64,000 nucleotides of DNA from the NCBI RefSeq assembly GCF_014650775.1, contig NZ_BMVP01000009.1, forward strand, positions 175,254-239,253, written 5' to 3'. A model generated the notes under the pieces. That model did not search any database. It had not been told where the DNA came from and saw nothing but the letters and a program-made list of their open reading frames with translations. Every line of letters starts with the position of its first letter. Position 1 is the stretch's first letter. This stretch comes from Streptomyces cirratus (GTDB lineage: Bacteria > Actinomycetota > Actinomycetes > Streptomycetales > Streptomycetaceae). Shown one piece after another: positions 8,739-16,522 of the stretch. A program made the position numbers and the translations under genes.

Positions 8739-8865
8739 AGTCTTCTCCCCCTGACGCAGGGGCTCCGCCCTCAAAAAATAATACCCGGAAGCATCTTTTT
8801 TGGAAGGGGAGGTACGAAAACCAAGTGGCTCATGTGGCACTGGGGAACCGTCAGGCGACGGTTCG

Positions 8866-9627
8866 TCAGGCGCCGAGCGCCTCCGGGAGGTTCGCATCGG
8901 CGCCGTCCTCCGCGCCGCCCTCCGCGCCGTCCGCTCGCGGCGCCACGCCCACCGCGCAGCCCTCCCGGCACACGTGGGTGCCCCGCCCGCCGAAGAGCGC
9001 CCGCGCGCCCCGTCCCGGGGCGGTGTCCAAACGGATCGCCACGGCAGGGACGACCACGCTCGGCATCACGTGCGCGTACAGCTCCGAGACTTGGCGGTCC
9101 ATGTCCAGGCCCAGCGTATGGGACATCGTATTGAGACCGGCGTACGCGCCGACGATCAACTGCGAGGGGATCGCGGGATCCACGCCCGGCAGCAGCTCGC
9201 CGCGCCGCTTCGCCTCCGCCAGCACCTCGGTGTGCAGGGCGATCCACGCTTCGTAGGGGGCCGCCTTGTCGAGGGTCTGACCGGCGCGGTCCAGGGTGAG
9301 CCGGGCACTGGCCCGCATGAGCACGTCGTGCCGCAGCTGGTGGCAGAAGATCATCCCCATGTCCAGGAACTCCTGCGCCTTGTACTCCTGCGGCAGGGCC
9401 GGCGGCTGCCCCTGGTTCTGGGCGTCGATGACGGCCTGGGCCAGGGCTTCCTTCGAACCGAAGTGGAAGTACAGGGCGCCCTTGGTGACCTTGGCGATGT
9501 TGACGATGTCGGAGAGTTTGGCGGCGTCGTAGCCGTACTCCTCGAAGACCGTCGCGGCCGCCTCCAATATGGCCTGCCGGGTGCGTACCGCCCGGTCCTG
9601 TTTTACCGGGGGGCGCTCTGTTCTCAT
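8866..9627 (-). CDS. TetR-family regulator of the gamma-butyrolactone receptor type
   Basis: 253 residues. The N-terminus QDRAVRTRQAILEAAATVFEE, then KLSDIVNIAKVTKGALYFHFGSKEALAQAVID, is close in pattern to ArpA/ScbR-type receptors and pseudo-receptors. The ligand-binding part (EFLDMGMIFCHQLRHDVLMRASARLTLD ... PYEAWIALHTEVLAEAKRRGELLPGVDP) is also of that group. A low-complexity Ala/Gly/Arg tail of about 40 residues follows. Start ATG at 9627. Regulators of this type repress SARP genes until a signal binds; a SARP lies 127 bp downstream on the same strand. No afsA-type synthase is in the window, so a pseudo-receptor role is as likely as a true receptor. Confidence 0.8.
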   Translation of the reverse strand: MRTERPPVKQDRAVRTRQAILEAAATVFEEYGYDAAKLSDIVNIAKVTKGALYFHFGSKEALAQAVIDAQNQGQPPALPQEYKAQEFLDMGMIFCHQLRHDVLMRASARLTLDRAGQTLDKAAPYEAWIALHTEVLAEAKRRGELLPGVDPAIPSQLIVGAYAGLNTMSHTLGLDMDRQVSELYAHVMPSVVVPAVAIRLDTAPGRGARALFGGRGTHVCREGCAVGVAPRADGAEGGAEDGADANLPEALGA

Positions 9628-9762
9628 GGGTGGGCCTCTCCTGACCCCCGGATTTACATCCCCGGGAGTACGTTCTTGTGAGGTGATTCCACACCATCGC
9701 GGAGCCGCAGTCCACCGCCGTGTGTCATCTCCGGCCATCCCGCCCGGGAGCCGCGGACATGC

Positions 9763-9805
9763 GGCAGGGGCCTGCTCGTCCCTCGTGGACGGGCAGGCCC
9801 CTGCC
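9763..9805 (-). terminator. Strong hairpin after fba
   Basis: Stem GGCAGGGGCCTGC / GCAGGCCCCTGCC (13 bp, perfect) extended inside by CGTCC/GGACG around a 5-base loop. It lies 37 bases after the fba stop and serves as the terminator between fba and the regulator genes. Confidence 0.75.
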
Positions 9806-9841
9806 ATGGGCCCTGTCACGGACGCCGCCGTGACGCCGGGG

Positions 9842-10864
9842 CTACTTCAGTCGGGTCCCCGCGGAGCGCAGGTTCGCGCAGGCCTCGGTGACACGCGCGG
9901 CCATGCCGGCCTCGGCGGCCTTGCCCCAGGTGCGGGGGTCGTACTTGGACTTGGTGCCCACCTCGCCGTCGACCTTGAGGACGCCGTCGTAGTTGCGGAA
10001 CATGTGGTCCGCGACGGGGCGGGTGAAGGCGTACTGGGTGTCGGTGTCGAGGTTCATCTTCACGACGCCGTTCTCCAGCGCGGTGGCGATCTCCTCGGCC
10101 GTGGAGCCCGACCCGCCGTGGAAGACGAAGTCGAACGGGGAGGCCTTGCCGTACTTCTCGCCGACACCGGCCTGGAGGTCCTTGAGGAGCTCGGGGCGCA
10201 GGACGACATTGCCCGGCTTGTAGACGCCGTGCACGTTGCCGAAGGAGGCGGCCAGCAGGTAGCGGCCCTTCTCACCGAGGCCGAGGGCCTCGGCGGTGCG
10301 GATCGCGTCCTCGACGGTGGTGTACAGCTCGTCGTTGATCTCGTGGCTGACCCCGTCTTCCTCGCCACCGGTCGGGGTGATCTCGACCTCAAGGATGATC
10401 TTCGCGGCGGCGGCCTTGGCGAGCAGTTCCTGGGCGATGGCCAGGTTGTCGGCCAGGGTCTCGGCGGAGCCGTCCCACATGTGCGACTGGAAGAGCGGGT
10501 TCAGACCACGGCTCACGCGCTCGGCCGAGATGTCCAGGAGCGGACGCACATAGCCGTCCAGCTTGTCCTTCGGGCAGTGGTCCGTGTGCAGCGCGACCGT
10601 GATGTCGTACTTGGCGGCGACGACGTGCGCGAACTCCGCCAGGGCGACGGCGCCGGTGACCATGTCCTTGTTGTACTGGCCGCCCAGGAACTCGGCACCA
10701 CCGGTGGAGATCTGGATGATGCCGTCGCTTTCGGCCTCCGCGAAGCCGCGAAGCGCAGCGTGCAGGGTCTGGGACGAGGTCACGTTGATCGCCGGGTAGG
10801 CGAACTTGCCTGCCTTCGCCCGGTCCAGCATCTCGTTGTAGACCTCGGGGGTTGCGATGGGCAT
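9842..10864 (-). CDS. fba: Class II fructose-bisphosphate aldolase
   Basis: 340-residue zinc aldolase of glycolysis and gluconeogenesis, interconverting fructose-1,6-bisphosphate with DHAP and glyceraldehyde-3-phosphate. Zinc ligands and active-site blocks are visible: ALHTDHCPKDK, ILEVEITPTGGEEDGV, ASFGNVHGVYKPGN, FVFHGGSGS and VVKMNLDTDTQYAFT. AAGGAG precedes the ATG. The length is that of the long actinobacterial class IIA form. A parS site and a 262-bp gap separate it from pyrE upstream; a long hairpin terminates it. Confidence 0.97.
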   Translation of the reverse strand: MPIATPEVYNEMLDRAKAGKFAYPAINVTSSQTLHAALRGFAEAESDGIIQISTGGAEFLGGQYNKDMVTGAVALAEFAHVVAAKYDITVALHTDHCPKDKLDGYVRPLLDISAERVSRGLNPLFQSHMWDGSAETLADNLAIAQELLAKAAAAKIILEVEITPTGGEEDGVSHEINDELYTTVEDAIRTAEALGLGEKGRYLLAASFGNVHGVYKPGNVVLRPELLKDLQAGVGEKYGKASPFDFVFHGGSGSTAEEIATALENGVVKMNLDTDTQYAFTRPVADHMFRNYDGVLKVDGEVGTKSKYDPRTWGKAAEAGMAARVTEACANLRSAGTRLK

Positions 10865-10982
10865 CTGTCCGCTCCTTGGATGTGCGGGGAGTGTGCGATT
10901 GCTGGCCCTGACCTGGGGGCGACGTTGCCGTCGCGCCTATCTTTCCAGACTCGGTACCCGCCTCCACCCGGGCCCAGTGGAC

Positions 10983-10996
10983 GTTTCACGTGAAAC
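10983..10996. promoter_or_regulatory. parS: parS chromosome-partition site
   Basis: GTTTCACGTGAAAC is an exact match to the 14-bp palindromic parS core bound by ParB, and 15 of 16 bases match the extended TGTTTCACGTGAAACA. It lies in the fba-pyrE gap. In Streptomyces such sites cluster around oriC, so this places the window near the origin side of the chromosome. I saw no second copy in the window by eye. Confidence 0.9.
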
Positions 10997-11126
10997 ATTC
11001 GGCCGGGCCCGGGGGCGGAGAGAAAACAGCAGGTCAGCGACCACGGTGTCCCGACGACCGGGTTCCGCCGGGCGTCTCGTCCCGTGGACGCCCGGCTTCC
11101 GCAAACGCGACGACCCCCCAAACGAT

Positions 11127-11666
11127 CTAGGAGAGGCCCAGGTCTGCGAGCTGGTAGCCGGTGAGGTAGGGCAGCCCCGCCTCGGCGATCGCGTCGGCCG
11201 CGCCGCGGTCCACGATCGTCGCCACGGCCACGACCTCACCGCCGGCCTCGCGGACCGCCTCGACGGCGGTCAGCGGGGACCCGCCGGTGGTCGAGGTGTC
11301 CTCGACCACGAGGCAGCGCTTGCCCTTCACGTCGGTGCCCTCGATCCGGCGCTGCATGCCGTGCGCCTTCTGCGCCTTGCGGACGACGAAGGCGTCCAGG
11401 CGCGCGCCGCGCGCGGCGGAGGCGTGCAGCATCGAGGTCGCCACCGGGTCGGCGCCCAGGGTCAGGCCGCCGACGCAGTCGTAGTCGAGGTCGGCGGTCA
11501 GGTCGAGCATGACCTGCCCGACCAGCGGGGCGGCCTCGCCGTCGAGGGTGATCCGGCGGAGGTCGATGTAGTAGTCGGCCTCCCGCCCGGAGGACAGGGT
11601 CACCTTGCCGTGCACGACGGCCTTGTCCTTGATCTGCTGCAGAAGCTCATCGCGTACGTCACTCAT
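11127..11666 (-). CDS. pyrE: Orotate phosphoribosyltransferase
   Basis: 179 residues. It joins orotate to PRPP to give OMP in pyrimidine synthesis. The PRPP-binding loop is RCLVVEDTSTTGGSPLTAVEAVREAGG, with the acidic pair ED. The N-terminal LSSGREADYYIDLRRITL and the flexible-loop region FVVRKAQKAHGMQRRIEG are typical. GGAGCC lies directly before the ATG. It is downstream of the epimerase gene by 33 bases on the same strand and probably co-transcribed. Confidence 0.95.
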   Translation of the reverse strand: MSDVRDELLQQIKDKAVVHGKVTLSSGREADYYIDLRRITLDGEAAPLVGQVMLDLTADLDYDCVGGLTLGADPVATSMLHASAARGARLDAFVVRKAQKAHGMQRRIEGTDVKGKRCLVVEDTSTTGGSPLTAVEAVREAGGEVVAVATIVDRGAADAIAEAGLPYLTGYQLADLGLS

Positions 11667-11699
11667 GGCTCCGAGCTTAAAGGGGACGGGGTCCAGGGC

Positions 11700-12488
11700 C
11701 TAAGCCAAGCGCCGCCAGGTCCAGGTGGTGGAGACCTCCAGCGGGTCCACCGGCGTGACCAGCCGCGGCAGGGTGTTCAGGCCGTTCGGCGGGCCGGACT
11801 GGGGCTCGACGCAGACCGTCTGCGGCTGCTCGTCGTAGATGACCACCCACTCGGCCCGGCTGGTGATCTTCAGTTCCAGCGAACCGGGCCAGGTGAGGGT
11901 GACGTCCACCCCCTCGGGCATCCCGAAGCAGTCGTCCCACGGCCCGGGCTTGGGGTCGATGCGGTTGCCGGTGGGGATGTGGTCGGGGCCGCGCTCCTCC
12001 TGCCAGGCGGGGGTGAAGTCCAGCTGCGCTTCCGGGCCGCCCGGCGTGAGGCTGCGGTTGAACCAGGGGTGCCAGCCGGCCTGGGCCGGGAAGGAGTCCC
12101 CGTACGTCTCGACGCCCATCGTGAGCGTCAGCGCGTCCTCGCCCAGCTGGAAGACCTGCGTCACGCGGCCCGGGTACGGCCACGGGTCGGCGAGGTCGTA
12201 CGTGAACACGGCCGTGGTGCCGGTGCTGTGGGCCGGGCGCCAGGCCACCTCACGGCCGAAGCCGTGGATGGCGTGCGGGGGGTGGTTGAGCGGCAGCTGG
12301 TGGACGGTCGCCCCGTCGCGGAACCGGCCGTTCGCGGTGCGCCCGCACCACGGGACCATCGGGAAGGCCCCGTACTTGGGGCCCTGTAGCAGGAGCTCCG
12401 TCCCGTCGACGCGCAGACTGCTGATCCGGCAGCCGTTTTCCTGGTCGATCGTCAGCTCGGCGCCGCCGGCGCTCAGTCGCGTACTCAT
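11700..12488 (-). CDS. Aldose 1-epimerase family protein
   Basis: 262-residue galactose-mutarotase-fold protein. Visible blocks are AFPMVPWCGRTANGRF, HAIHGFGREVAW (conserved His), GWHPWFNRSL (second His) and VVIYDEQPQTVCVEPQSGPPN with the catalytic-type Glu. This suggests interconversion of alpha and beta anomers of a hexose or hexose-phosphate. It is close to the branch annotated as aldose epimerase beside pyrE in Streptomyces. The substrate cannot be read from sequence. Confidence 0.88.
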   Translation of the reverse strand: MSTRLSAGGAELTIDQENGCRISSLRVDGTELLLQGPKYGAFPMVPWCGRTANGRFRDGATVHQLPLNHPPHAIHGFGREVAWRPAHSTGTTAVFTYDLADPWPYPGRVTQVFQLGEDALTLTMGVETYGDSFPAQAGWHPWFNRSLTPGGPEAQLDFTPAWQEERGPDHIPTGNRIDPKPGPWDDCFGMPEGVDVTLTWPGSLELKITSRAEWVVIYDEQPQTVCVEPQSGPPNGLNTLPRLVTPVDPLEVSTTWTWRRLA

Positions 12489-12541
12489 ACGGCCGACCCT
12501 AAACGGCCGCCGGGCCGTTTCCGCGTCAAGGGTCAGACGGC

Positions 12542-13456
12542 CTAGCGGCGGCGGCGCAGGACGCGGCCGACCACGACGGCCGAGGCGACGGCAAGGGCGG
12601 CGGCCGGGGCGATCCAGCGCAGGCCGACCCCGGCCGCGGCGGAGGAGGGGGCCGGGACGGGGGCGTAGCGGCCGCGCGGAGGTGCGTGGTCGACCTCCTC
12701 GGCGCTGCGGCCGATCATCGTGCGGCGGGCGTGGGCGGCTTCGGCGGGGGGCCGCGCGGGGCCGTCGAGCGCGCCCGGTTCGCCGAGGCGCTCGAAGCCG
12801 CCTCCCTCGAAGGGGTCGAGGGACGGGGGCGGAACCTCCGCATCGAACACGGACTCGGTGATCTCGGTGATGCCGTCCTCGACGTCGTCGAAGCCGGAGT
12901 CGGCGTCGGCGTCGGCGTCGCTATCGGAGTCGGAGTCGCTATCGGAGTCGGAGTCGTCAGCGGCCGCCGCCGCGTCCTCGGCGTCCGCGACGGGGTCGGT
13001 CACCGGCTCGGCCAGCGGCTCCGGCTCCGCGACCGCCGCGGCGAGGTTGGCGGCGGTACGGTCCAGCAGCCGCTGCACGGCCGCGGCAGTGGCCTCCGGC
13101 GGGAAGTCGGCGGCCCGCCCGTCGGCGGACCCCCCGCCGGATACCGCCAGCCGGGTGCCTCCCCCTTCGGGGGTGAGCCGCAGCGTCAGCGCGAGCTTGA
13201 CGGCCCCGTTGCCCCGCACCTCGGCGCCCTCCCCCTCGACGGCGAAGTGCTCCGGGTCCCGCTCGGTGAGGGCCAGCGCCCCCCGGTAGGTCACGGTGTG
13301 CCCGCCGACGCGCACCTTGAGCCGGCCCGCCAGCGGACCGGACGCGGTGTCGGCGTCCTGCTGGAGCCCGGGTACACAACGGGCCACCCGGGCGGGATCG
13401 CGCAGCACGGCGCGCAGGTCGTCTGCCGGTACCGGAACGAACACCTGATGCTCCAT
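12542..13456 (-). CDS. SRPBCC (CoxG-like) protein with acidic repeat and C-terminal membrane anchor
   Basis: 304 residues. Residues 1-145 form a CoxG/START-like SRPBCC domain (VFVPVPADDLRAVLRDPARVARCVPG at the start, then LAGRLKVRVGGHTVTYRGAL and LAVSGGG). A long disordered acidic stretch follows with an uninterrupted Asp-Ser run and an Asp-Ala run near 168-192, encoded by a hexanucleotide repeat at about 12900-12957. The C-terminus has one hydrophobic helix (WIAPAAALAVASAVVVGRVL) ending in RRRR, so it is a tail-anchored protein with its domain in the cytoplasm. The ligand is unknown. No CO dehydrogenase genes are nearby. Confidence 0.8.
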   Translation of the reverse strand: MEHQVFVPVPADDLRAVLRDPARVARCVPGLQQDADTASGPLAGRLKVRVGGHTVTYRGALALTERDPEHFAVEGEGAEVRGNGAVKLALTLRLTPEGGGTRLAVSGGGSADGRAADFPPEATAAAVQRLLDRTAANLAAAVAEPEPLAEPVTDPVADAEDAAAAADDSDSDSDSDSDSDADADADSGFDDVEDGITEITESVFDAEVPPPSLDPFEGGGFERLGEPGALDGPARPPAEAAHARRTMIGRSAEEVDHAPPRGRYAPVPAPSSAAAGVGLRWIAPAAALAVASAVVVGRVLRRRR

Positions 13457-13514
13457 GCGGACGAGCCTACCGACGAGACCCGTTCCTGTATCCGGTCCTG
13501 CGCCGACCCGGACC

Positions 13515-15155
13515 CTACGTGTACCTCGGGTGCGGGAGCGTCGACGGCGGCAGGCCCGGCACCCGGGTGCGTTCCGCCTCGCGGGCGGCGTCCTGTAGGG
13601 CCGGGGTCGACACCGAGCGCAGCCCCGGCGTGTCGCGGTCGACCCGCAGCTGCGGTACGGCGTCCCGGGCGGCGAGTACGAAGCCCCAGTCCTGCGGCCG
13701 GGTGCCTGCGCCGCCCTGCCCGCGGTCGGGGCCGGCGGCGAAGCCGGAGAGCCGGCCGCCCGCGCTGTAGGGCGCGGTCCGCAGGCCGGCCGCCCGGAGG
13801 GTGGCCTCGACCGTCCAGTACGTGCGCGGCCGGGTGGCCAGCGGTCCCGCGTGCACCGCGATCCGGCCGCCGGGCCGCAGGGCGCGCGCGGCCAGCCCGT
13901 AGAACTCCTGCGAGTACAGCTTCGTGCTGGGCGTGATGCCCGGGTCCGGCAGGTCGGAGACGATGACGTCGAAGCGGTCCCGGGCGGCCGGGCTCCGCAG
14001 CCAGTTGAAGGCGTCCTGCGTGACGACGCCGAGGCGGGGGTCCTGGTACGCCGCGCCGTTCAGCTCGGACAGCATCGGGTCGGTGCGGGCGAGCCGGACC
14101 ACCCCGGGGTCGAGTTCGACGACGGTGACGGAGGCGACGTCCGGGTAGCGCAGCACCTCGCGGGCGGCGAGCCCGTCACCGCCGCCGAGGACCAGGACGC
14201 GTGCGTGCGGGCCGGTCATCGCGGGGTGGACGAGGGCTTCGTGGTAGCGGTACTCGTCGTAGCCGCTGACCCGCAGCCGCCCGTCCAGGTACAGGTCGAG
14301 GGAGCGCGGTGACCCGGAGGCCGGCCCGGTCAGCACCAGTTCCTGCACGTTGCTCTGGACGGCGACCCGCACGTCCCCGCCGTACACGGCGCTGCGCGCG
14401 ATCCGCTCGAAGTCGTCGGCCAGGAGGACCGCGGAGGCGAGGACGACGAGGACGGTCAGGTTCACGGCGATCAGCAGCCGGCGGCAGCGGCGGCTGAGGT
14501 CGCGGCGGAACATCCACAGGACGAGCCCTCCGCCGACGACCGCGTTGACGGTGCCCGTGAGCACCGCGCCGGTGAGCTGGCCGAGCACCGGCAGGAGCAG
14601 GAACGGGAAGGCGAGCCCGCCGACGAGTGCGCCCACGTAGTCGGCGGCGAACAGATCCGCGACGGCGCCGCCCGCGTCCTGCCGGTGGACCCGCTGGATC
14701 AGCACCATCAGCAGCGGGATCTCGGCGCCGATGAGCACGCCGATGGTGAACGAGAAGGCGACGAGCGCGGGCCGTGACTCCCCGAGCCAGGCGAAAGTCG
14801 CGTACAGGGCCATGGCGGAGAGCCCGCCGAGCAGGGCCAGGGCCGCTTCGACGGCGGCGAACCCGAACGCGGGCCGTCTGCGCAGCCGTTTGGCGAGTAG
14901 GGAGCCGACACCCATGGCGAAGACCATGACGGACAGCACCACCGACGCCTGGGTGACGGAGTCTCCGATGAGGTAGGAGCCGAGCGCGAGCAGCTCCAGT
15001 TCGTACACGAGGCCGCAGGCGGCACAGACGAAGACGGTGGCCAGCACGAGGAGTCGGCCGGTCCGGGGCCGTACGGGCAGGGCGGCCGGGACGGTCGCCA
15101 CGCCCCGTGGCCCCGGAGCCGGCAACACCCGGCGCGGTACGGAACGGTCGATCAT
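13515..15155 (-). CDS. Membrane protein with spermidine-synthase-like domain
   Basis: 546 residues. The N-terminal half carries about seven membrane segments (LLVLATVFVCAACGLVYELELLALGSYL onward to LLIAVNLTVLVVLASAVLL). The C-terminal half is a polyamine aminopropyltransferase-type Rossmann domain: YRYHEALVHPAM, VLVLGGGDGLAAREVLRY, VTVVELDPGVVRLA and FDVIVSDLPDPG. A true spermidine synthase has a catalytic Asp in this D-L-P-D-P loop, which is conserved. The fused membrane part is characteristic of a group common in Streptomyces whose substrate is uncertain. Start ATG 15155 has a weak ribosome site. An 11-bp inverted repeat lies just upstream. Confidence 0.85.
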   Translation of the reverse strand: MIDRSVPRRVLPAPGPRGVATVPAALPVRPRTGRLLVLATVFVCAACGLVYELELLALGSYLIGDSVTQASVVLSVMVFAMGVGSLLAKRLRRRPAFGFAAVEAALALLGGLSAMALYATFAWLGESRPALVAFSFTIGVLIGAEIPLLMVLIQRVHRQDAGGAVADLFAADYVGALVGGLAFPFLLLPVLGQLTGAVLTGTVNAVVGGGLVLWMFRRDLSRRCRRLLIAVNLTVLVVLASAVLLADDFERIARSAVYGGDVRVAVQSNVQELVLTGPASGSPRSLDLYLDGRLRVSGYDEYRYHEALVHPAMTGPHARVLVLGGGDGLAAREVLRYPDVASVTVVELDPGVVRLARTDPMLSELNGAAYQDPRLGVVTQDAFNWLRSPAARDRFDVIVSDLPDPGITPSTKLYSQEFYGLAARALRPGGRIAVHAGPLATRPRTYWTVEATLRAAGLRTAPYSAGGRLSGFAAGPDRGQGGAGTRPQDWGFVLAARDAVPQLRVDRDTPGLRSVSTPALQDAAREAERTRVPGLPPSTLPHPRYT

Positions 15156-15178
15156 GCAGCGAACCGTACGTCACCGTC

Positions 15179-15212
15179 CACTTGCACCCCGTCACTCACA
15201 TGGGTGCAAGTG
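15179..15212. promoter_or_regulatory. Perfect 11-bp inverted repeat CACTTGCACCC-N12-GGGTGCAAGTG
   Basis: Arms 15179-15189 and 15202-15212 are separated by 12 bases, 24-57 bases before the ATG of the spermidine-synthase-like gene and about 50 bases after the DUF2617 stop. With no T-tract and this position, an operator is more likely than a terminator. I do not know the binding protein. Confidence 0.5.
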
Positions 15213-15264
15213 ATGTACTGATCCAGCCAATTGGAGTAACCACGGGGCCGCCCCGCGCCACCCT

Positions 15265-15816
15265 TTACAGCGACGCCACGGCCACCGATTCCGGCGTCTC
15301 GGCACCCGCGCCCATCCGCACGCCCACCCGCGTACGGGTGGCGACCAACTGGCCTTCCTGCGGGTACGCGTGCCAGGTCCGCCACCGCACCTGGCCCTCG
15401 TGACGCTGCGCCAGCAGCGCGGTGAAGGCGTGCGGGCTGCCCGGGAAGGTCCCGGCGAGCCCGTTCGGGTGATCCGCGACCAGCGCGAGCAGTTCCTGGG
15501 CGCGTCCGGCGAACGAGCCGCGCGAAAGGGTCTCGACGCGCGCGGCGAACTCGTACTCCCAGTCGCCCCACCGCTCGGCCACCCCCAGCGGTAGCGGGGT
15601 GCTGCTGCCGGGCATGCAGGCGACCGTCTCCGAGCAGAGGACCTCGCCCTCCTCCAGGAGCACCTGATGGGAGGCGCCGAGCAGGCGCAGCTCCACCTTC
15701 GCGCCCGCGAGCTGGAGGTTCAGTACGGCGAGGGCGGGCAGCCGGTCCCGTCCCAGGGCCCAGGCGAGATCGGCGGCACGCGTGTCGGTATAGGTGGTCT
15801 GGAGGGTCGTGAGCAT
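15265..15816 (-). CDS. DUF2617 family protein
   Basis: 183 residues from the ATG at 15816, preceded by GGAG at 7 bases. It is recognised by LAWALGRDRLPALAVLNLQLAGAKVELRLLGASHQV, the FAARVETLSRGSFAGRAQELLALV helix and FTALLAQRHEGQVRWRTWHAYPQEGQLV near the end. These are the usual DUF2617 blocks of Streptomyces. No function is known. It lies directly upstream of the membrane spermidine-synthase-like gene on the same strand, a pairing I recall in other Streptomyces. Confidence 0.85.
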   Translation of the reverse strand: MLTTLQTTYTDTRAADLAWALGRDRLPALAVLNLQLAGAKVELRLLGASHQVLLEEGEVLCSETVACMPGSSTPLPLGVAERWGDWEYEFAARVETLSRGSFAGRAQELLALVADHPNGLAGTFPGSPHAFTALLAQRHEGQVRWRTWHAYPQEGQLVATRTRVGVRMGAGAETPESVAVASL

Positions 15817-16152
15817 GAGTCGGCTCCGCAAACGCGCGAGGAAGGTGGGCCGGGGAACCGCCAGCGGTTGGTCAACGGGTGGGGGACACCGGCACGGGTC
15901 CACAGGAAGTCCAGGGAGGTCCGAGGACTGGTCTACTCAACCGAGGGAATCATGAAAGGCACGGCACTCACAGCGTTTTTACCCAACTTGACGGGGTTTA
16001 CATCCCCCCGGGGGCTACCCGGTTCACGTGTTCAACCACATGCCGCCCGTACGTCGTAACGCGCGGGCGGATGCGGGTGCTAACAGGGTGGCGTCCAAGG
16101 GAAGTTGTCCCCGCCGGACGCCCCGTTTACGCGGTACCGGCCGTACCGATCC
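15817..16152. other. 336-bp gap with no supported gene
   Basis: The gap separates DUF2617 from a small Cys-rich gene. It contains TTTACATCCCC (15995-16005), an 11-mer also found at 9653-9663 upstream of the GBL-receptor-type gene. A 35-codon frame at 15952-16059 with GAGGGA before it is possible but has no other support. Nothing else stands out. Confidence 0.5.
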
Positions 16153-16386
16153 TCAACTGGATCCGCACCCGCCGCCACCGCACGACGATGAGGACCCGCA
16201 GGACGACGAGGACCCGCACGAGGAGCTGCTGGAGCACCCGCCGCCCGAGGAACCGTCCCCGCCCCCGGCCCACCAGCTGCTGCCACTGCGGCTTCCGCTG
16301 CCGCCGCTCGCGCCGGAGGCCGCCTTGACGGCCACCACGACGACCCCGACGACGAAGACACCCAAGAGCACTACGGCAAGAACCAT
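16153..16386 (-). CDS. Small membrane protein with periodic Cys/Ser/Gly tail
   Basis: 77 residues starting at ATG 16386 behind GAGAGGGG. The first 22 residues form one hydrophobic helix (MVLAVVLLGVFVVGVVVVAV). The rest is Gly/Ser-rich and ends with cysteines at near-constant spacing: CSSSSSCGSSSSC, then CGSSSSCGGGGCGSS. This is five Cys with four or five small residues between them. Similar Cys-Gly-rich tails occur on some actinobacterial membrane proteins, but I cannot assign a function. It is divergent from the aminotransferase gene with 136 bp between them. Confidence 0.6.
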   Translation of the reverse strand: MVLAVVLLGVFVVGVVVVAVKAASGASGGSGSRSGSSWWAGGGDGSSGGGCSSSSSCGSSSSCGSSSSCGGGGCGSS

Positions 16387-16522
16387 CTTCTCGCCCCTCT
16401 CTGAACCCCCGGATCCCCGGGGTGCGGGACCCCCGTGTCCCGTGTGCGGGGGAGATGCCCGCAGGCCACCCGCGCCAAAGCACACTTGAGCAACTCCAGA
16501 GGTTGCCCGCAGGATGGCCGCC

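Noticed and set aside
9628..9700. Classical ARE site for the GBL-receptor-type protein
   Set aside because: Only imperfect symmetry (AACGTACTCCCGGGG...ATGTAAAT on the minus strand); not close enough to a known consensus to annotate.
15952..16059. Possible 35-codon gene with GAGGGA before its ATG and a TTA codon
   Set aside because: No recognisable sequence, and the region is more easily read as promoter DNA. Kept only as a note in the gap entry.
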